8,433 nucleotides of DNA, taken from Spirochaetaceae bacterium (GTDB taxonomy: Bacteria > Spirochaetota > Spirochaetia > Treponematales > Breznakiellaceae). How positions within the stretch are numbered: position 1 is the stretch's first letter; every line of letters starts with the position of its first letter. The stretch is taken from the NCBI GenBank assembly GCA_031283025.1, contig JAITCP010000104.1, forward strand, positions 1 to 8,433, read 5' to 3'. Below, in pieces: positions 6,367-8,433 of the stretch. The position numbers and the translations under genes are program-made. The notes under the pieces are model-generated. The model saw nothing but the letters and a program-made list of their open reading frames with translations, ran no database searches and had not been told where the DNA came from.

Positions 6367-6615
6367 ATGGCAAGCAAAGTATTGATGACCATCAGCAAGG
6401 ACGAGGCGGAGCGGGCGCGGCTTATGAGCAAATACAAATATCAGATGGATACTCAGAGCAAGCTGGTTCATGCGAAGCGTATAGGGATGCAGGAAGGTAT
6501 GCAGAAAGGCAGGCGGGAAGGTGAGCAAAAGATAATCAATCTGCTCAAAAATGGAAAATCACCGGAAGAAATAATAGGAAGTTGTTCAGAAACTGAAGTT
6601 TCTAAACAACTCTAA
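6367..6615 (+). pseudogene. Rpn gene, C-terminal fragment with its own ribosome site
   Basis: An 82-codon frame starting MASKVLMTISKDE. It has a basic helical middle (ERARLMSKYKYQMD), a glycine/charge-patterned MQEGMQKGRREGEQ segment and KIINLLKNGKSPEEII; the last 12 residues come from repeat R5. In the parent gene this is the C-terminal domain. Unlike the central fragment it has AGGAGG eight bases before an ATG and could be translated alone, either as a remnant or as an intragenic small protein of the RpnS type. Functional status is unknown. Confidence 0.65.
6577..6613 (-). repeat. Solo half element R5 (hairpin A) at the Rpn 3' end
   Basis: A 37-base inverted copy starting GGAAGTTG and ending CAACTCT, the same short form as R2. 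One arm has TAAAC where pairing predicts TGAAC, leaving one mismatch. It sits directly after codons EEII of the Rpn gene and supplies the last 12 codons and the TAA. The hairpin might also act as a weak transcription barrier, although no T-run follows it. Confidence 0.7.
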
Positions 6616-6630
6616 TTAAGGGATTTTCAG

Positions 6631-6663
6631 ATTAACCGGAACAAGTCTAATGCAATATTTTGC
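6631..6663 (+). repeat. Remnant of a triple-hairpin element
   Basis: ATTAACCGGAACAAGTCTAA keeps the element's right end (AACCGG then GAACAAGTCTAAT) with most of hairpin C deleted. It is followed by TGCAATATTTTGCAAC, which resembles a decayed hairpin B (GCAAAATAC / GTATTTTGC). It fills the gap between the Rpn remnant and the convergent pseudouridine synthase gene. No clear terminator is seen for either gene. Confidence 0.4.
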
Positions 6664-6671
6664 AACAGATG

Positions 6672-7439
6672 TTAAGTAAATGCAACAAAATCGCACCAAA
6701 GGGTATCCTGCAGCGGGGGAGGGGCTTTTACATGGATTGTGTTCTGCGGCATGGATGGATCGGGGAAATAAAGGGCATGGGAATGGAGGCGTATACCGCC
6801 CTCTTTTTCGCTGCGCCGGGCGCCGTATTTTATATCGCCCTTAATGTGGAGACCCAGCGCGGCAAGCTGCGCCCGGATTTGGTGATGCCGGCCTGTAACC
6901 AGTTCTATTTCCAAAAAGCCGTAATTTCTCCCCTTGCCCCGGACACGGTAGCGCAGTATCGCTTCTTTGCAGTGGGGGGCCGGTTTGTTAAATGCGGCGC
7001 TTTTGTTCTTTTTTGGATTAGCCCGAATCCAGTGAACCAGTTCCCCCGTATCGGGCAGGGCGGAAAAGGCCGGGGATAGTTCCACTATAGCCCAATAATA
7101 CTTTTCCGCCCTTCCTTCCTGATCAACAGTCCGGGCAAAAGAATTGTTCAAAAAAGCCGCCGCGGCAGTGTTTCTGGCAAAAAGAGCGCAGCCGGTAACC
7201 GGCACATCCAGCCGGTGTACCGCAGCCGGGGCAAATGCCTTTCCATCATGCTTTCCGCCGGTTTCCGTGCCATTTTCACCTGCTCCGAATTGCCGTAAAA
7301 GAAGCGCCGGAAGATCAATCATTCCTTCCGTGGCTCCCTCCATGGCTTCTCCGGCCAGTTTGTTGATGACAATCACATCGTCATTGATAAAGAGGAGCCG
7401 GTTTTCAAGGCCGATATGCTTTTCCATCTTCTTTAACAT
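6672..7439 (-). CDS. RluA-family pseudouridine synthase
   Basis: Predicted RNA-modifying enzyme that isomerizes uridine to pseudouridine in rRNA or tRNA; 255 residues and no S4 RNA-binding domain. Family motifs: FINDDVIVINKLAG (17-30), the catalytic loop AVHRLDVPVTG (73-83) with Asp78 in the position of the essential aspartate, AEKYYWAIV (111-119), ELVTGRHHQIRAQLAALGLHIKG-DIKYG (179-206) and IRLHSHALYF (216-225). The catalytic loop is slightly unusual (HRLDVPVTG, where HRLDxxTSG is common). The first ATG (7439) shares its A with the discriminator base of the upstream tRNA. Met5 at 7427 is an alternative start, and neither has a proper Shine-Dalgarno. It is probably co-transcribed with the tRNA. 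The target uridine is unknown. Confidence 0.88.
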   Translation of the reverse strand: MLKKMEKHIGLENRLLFINDDVIVINKLAGEAMEGATEGMIDLPALLLRQFGAGENGTETGGKHDGKAFAPAAVHRLDVPVTGCALFARNTAAAAFLNNSFARTVDQEGRAEKYYWAIVELSPAFSALPDTGELVHWIRANPKKNKSAAFNKPAPHCKEAILRYRVRGKGRNYGFLEIELVTGRHHQIRAQLAALGLHIKGDIKYGARRSEKEGGIRLHSHALYFPDPSMPQNTIHVKAPPPLQDTLWCDFVAFT

Positions 7440-7511
7440 GATCCAGGGCCGAATCGGACGGCCGACCTGCTGCTTAGGAGGCAGCCGCTCTATCCACTGA
7501 GCTACTGGACC
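7439..7511 (-). tRNA. tRNA-Arg, anticodon CCU (reads AGG)
   Basis: A 73-base cloverleaf. Acceptor stem GGTCCAG/CTGGATC (one G-U pair) with discriminator A; D stem GCTC/GAGC with loop AGTGGATA (G18, G19 and A20 present); anticodon stem GCTGC/GCAGC with loop CTCCTAA (anticodon CCT); variable loop AGGTC; T stem GGCCG/CGGCC. The T loop is TCCGATT rather than TTCGATT, i.e. C at position 55, which is nearly always U/pseudouridine. The CCA end is not encoded. All stems pair, so the gene looks functional apart from C55. It lies 117 bases after the SDR-like gene and touches the pseudouridine synthase start. Confidence 0.92.
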
Positions 7512-7592
7512 GGCAATCTCCCCTTGTTATACGGCGGGGGATTTTCATGGTAATTTCTACCATATAGCATCTGCAAGAATTTGTCTATTAAC

Positions 7593-7630
7593 GGAAGCTG
7601 TTCTAAAACTTTGGTTTTCGGAACAAGCTC
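7593..7630 (-). repeat. Diverged half element R6 (hairpin A type)
   Basis: A 38-base imperfect palindrome, read on the minus strand from GAGCTTGTTCC to AACAGCTTCC, related to hairpin A of the other copies but with several unpaired positions. Its first two bases complete the TGA stop of the SDR-like gene. As a stem-loop right after a stop codon it might act as a terminator, but no T-run follows. The rest of 7512-7592 shows no gene and no convincing tRNA promoter. Confidence 0.55.
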
Positions 7631-8309
7631 AACGGCCAAAAAGGCCCAGTTTTCCGTACTTGTACCATTTACCGGAATTCCGCTTTCCCACTTCCATGGC
7701 CTTAAACACATAGGCAGCAAAGGCATTTTCTTCACCGGGTTCCGAGTAGGAAAAGCCCATAGCATTATAGGGCGCGGTCAAGGATGAAATCAGCACCCTT
7801 TGGGCAAAGGAACGGAAAGCAGAAACAGCCGCAGGCCCAAAAAGATCGGGCACATCATCCTTGGAGCCCGCGTTTACTTCTGATACAACCAAAGACAACA
7901 TTCCCTGCTTGTTATTACTAAACAACGTTGCAAGTTCCCGGACAAGAAAAAACCAGCTTTTGATATTGCCGTCAATAAACTTGTCAATTTCCACTGGAGA
8001 CAGTTCTTCCGCCGTTTTCCGAAAAAAGGGAGGAACACAGACCAATACCGCTTCATCAATACGCTCCATACGGTTTATTGCGGAAAGAATCAGCGTGCGG
8101 GCGGAAATGGGGCTGGCGGAATTCCACTCCAGTAAAATTTGTTTGTTTGCCAAATCTTGATCTTGCGGCGTTTCTATTGGTTTTCCTTCTATTGACTTGC
8201 CGGAGGGGATAAGCGCCGCCGCATGGGTTTCTTCCCGTTTGGCGGCCTCCCTGCAAAGAGCGGAAAAAAGGGGAGATTCATTCCCGGCGATCAATATGCC
8301 TCTGGACAT
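7629..8309 (-). CDS. Degenerate short-chain-dehydrogenase-like protein, function unknown
   Basis: A 226-residue protein I cannot assign to a named family. The order of segments resembles a Rossmann-fold SDR. MSRGILIAGNESPLFSALCREAAKR (1-25) looks like the first strand, nucleotide loop and helix, but lacks the full TGxxxGIG motif. MERIDEAVLVCVPP (81-94) is where SDRs have DxLVNNAG. IDKFIDGNIKSWFFLVRELATLF (108-130) matches the helix with the conserved Asn. GMLSLVVSE (136-144) matches the GSIVNISS strand. AAVSAFRSFAQRV (160-172) aligns with the active-site helix but has no YxxxK. It is probably catalytically dead as a dehydrogenase or a distant fold relative. The ATG at 8309 has no Shine-Dalgarno. 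It reads toward the tRNA and pseudouridine synthase genes, possibly as one unit. Confidence 0.7.
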   Translation of the reverse strand: MSRGILIAGNESPLFSALCREAAKREETHAAALIPSGKSIEGKPIETPQDQDLANKQILLEWNSASPISARTLILSAINRMERIDEAVLVCVPPFFRKTAEELSPVEIDKFIDGNIKSWFFLVRELATLFSNNKQGMLSLVVSEVNAGSKDDVPDLFGPAAVSAFRSFAQRVLISSLTAPYNAMGFSYSEPGEENAFAAYVFKAMEVGKRNSGKWYKYGKLGLFGR

Positions 8310-8315
8310 ATTTCA

Positions 8316-8321
8316 AGTATA
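8316..8321 (-). promoter_or_regulatory. Possible -10 element for the SDR-like gene
   Basis: TATACT followed by six bases and the ATG at 8309, so transcription would start at or next to the A of the start codon (leaderless). The -35 region 17 bases upstream is TACAAA, a poor match. The rest of 8310-8433 holds no clear gene. One minus-strand frame is open from the edge (8431) to a TGA at 8293-8291, but it has no recognizable protein features. Confidence 0.25.
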
Positions 8322-8433
8322 TACGGGAAAAAAAATATTTTGTATAGCGCCGCAAATATACCCGCTATCGAACAAACGCTCCGGCCTTTTACCCTTGCCT
8401 CATCAATAACCGGGTGTTTCTGAATATTGGGGG

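Larger units (their letters stand above)
5498..6615 (+). pseudogene. Rpn-family PD-(D/E)XK nuclease ("putative transposase"), broken by two repeat insertions
   Basis: Relative of the Rpn recombination-promoting nuclease / putative transposase family (PDDEXK_2 type), which is numerous in Treponema. Codons lie in three blocks: 5498-5857 (120 codons), 5970-6233 (88) and 6346-6576 (77), then 12 codons of repeat R5 ending in TAA at 6613-6615. Copies R3 and R4, each 108 bases plus a 4-base duplication (112, i.e. +1 frame), separate the blocks. Deleting each element with one duplicate rejoins the blocks in frame as KSYN-DLQQ and NEII-EHEEG and gives about 297 residues, close to the family norm. No other frameshift or stop is seen within the blocks, so the damage looks recent. 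As it stands, full-length protein cannot be made. Whether the fragments are expressed is open. Confidence 0.85.

Noticed and set aside
6660..7079. 139-codon plus-strand frame
   Set aside because: Antisense to the pseudouridine synthase, and its start lies in repeat debris.
7502..7765. 87-codon minus-strand frame crossing the tRNA 5' end and R6
   Set aside because: Overlaps the SDR-like gene in another frame, translates the R6 repeat, and runs into the tRNA.
8291..8431. Minus-strand open frame from the window edge to a TGA overlapping the SDR-like gene start
   Set aside because: 46 codons is not remarkable for chance at this composition, and the T-run and residue pattern (FFFPYILE) show no recognizable protein end. 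It could still be the tail of an upstream gene.

Overview
The window looks like chromosomal DNA from a spirochete of the genus Treponema, most likely a gut species living on plant polysaccharide (termite hindgut or a similar habitat). This is inferred from three things: an Rpn / PD-(D/E)XK "putative transposase" gene of the kind expanded in Treponema, a large xylan-type alpha-glucuronidase, and a dense family of short hairpin repeats. No rRNA or other phylogenetic marker is present, so the assignment is tentative.

Layout. Positions 1-2107 (minus strand) hold a two-gene unit: an aldo/keto reductase with a C-terminal double [4Fe-4S] ferredoxin domain, followed 2 bases after its stop by a GTG-started FecCD/BtuC-type ABC transporter permease that runs off the left edge. 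A 107-base three-hairpin repeat (R1) lies directly before the reductase ribosome binding site. Transcribed divergently, 2318-5254 (plus) is a complete GH115 alpha-glucuronidase without a visible signal peptide.

Positions 5255-6671 are a repeat-rich, degraded zone: a GCAGAG-type dispersed repeat, a solo half element (R2), a good sigma-70 promoter, and one Rpn-family nuclease gene (5498-6615) broken twice by 108-base copies (R3 and R4) of the R1 element. Each insertion is flanked by a perfect 4-base duplication. Removing each element with one duplicate restores a continuous reading frame of about 297 codons. A further half element (R5) supplies the stop codon. The C-terminal third keeps a strong internal Shine-Dalgarno and ATG, as expected of the intragenic antitoxins described for E. 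coli Rpn genes.

Positions 6672-8309 are all on the minus strand, in transcription order: a degenerate short-chain-dehydrogenase-like protein of unknown function, a diverged half element (R6) that forms part of its stop codon, tRNA-Arg(CCU), and an RluA-family pseudouridine synthase whose first possible ATG begins on the tRNA discriminator base. Positions 8310-8433 show no convincing gene.

Most notable: the 107-108 base triple-hairpin element family, whose copies differ by paired stem changes; its repeated capture of one Rpn gene; the possible gene-within-gene in that Rpn locus; and a C in place of the near-universal U55 in the tRNA T loop.
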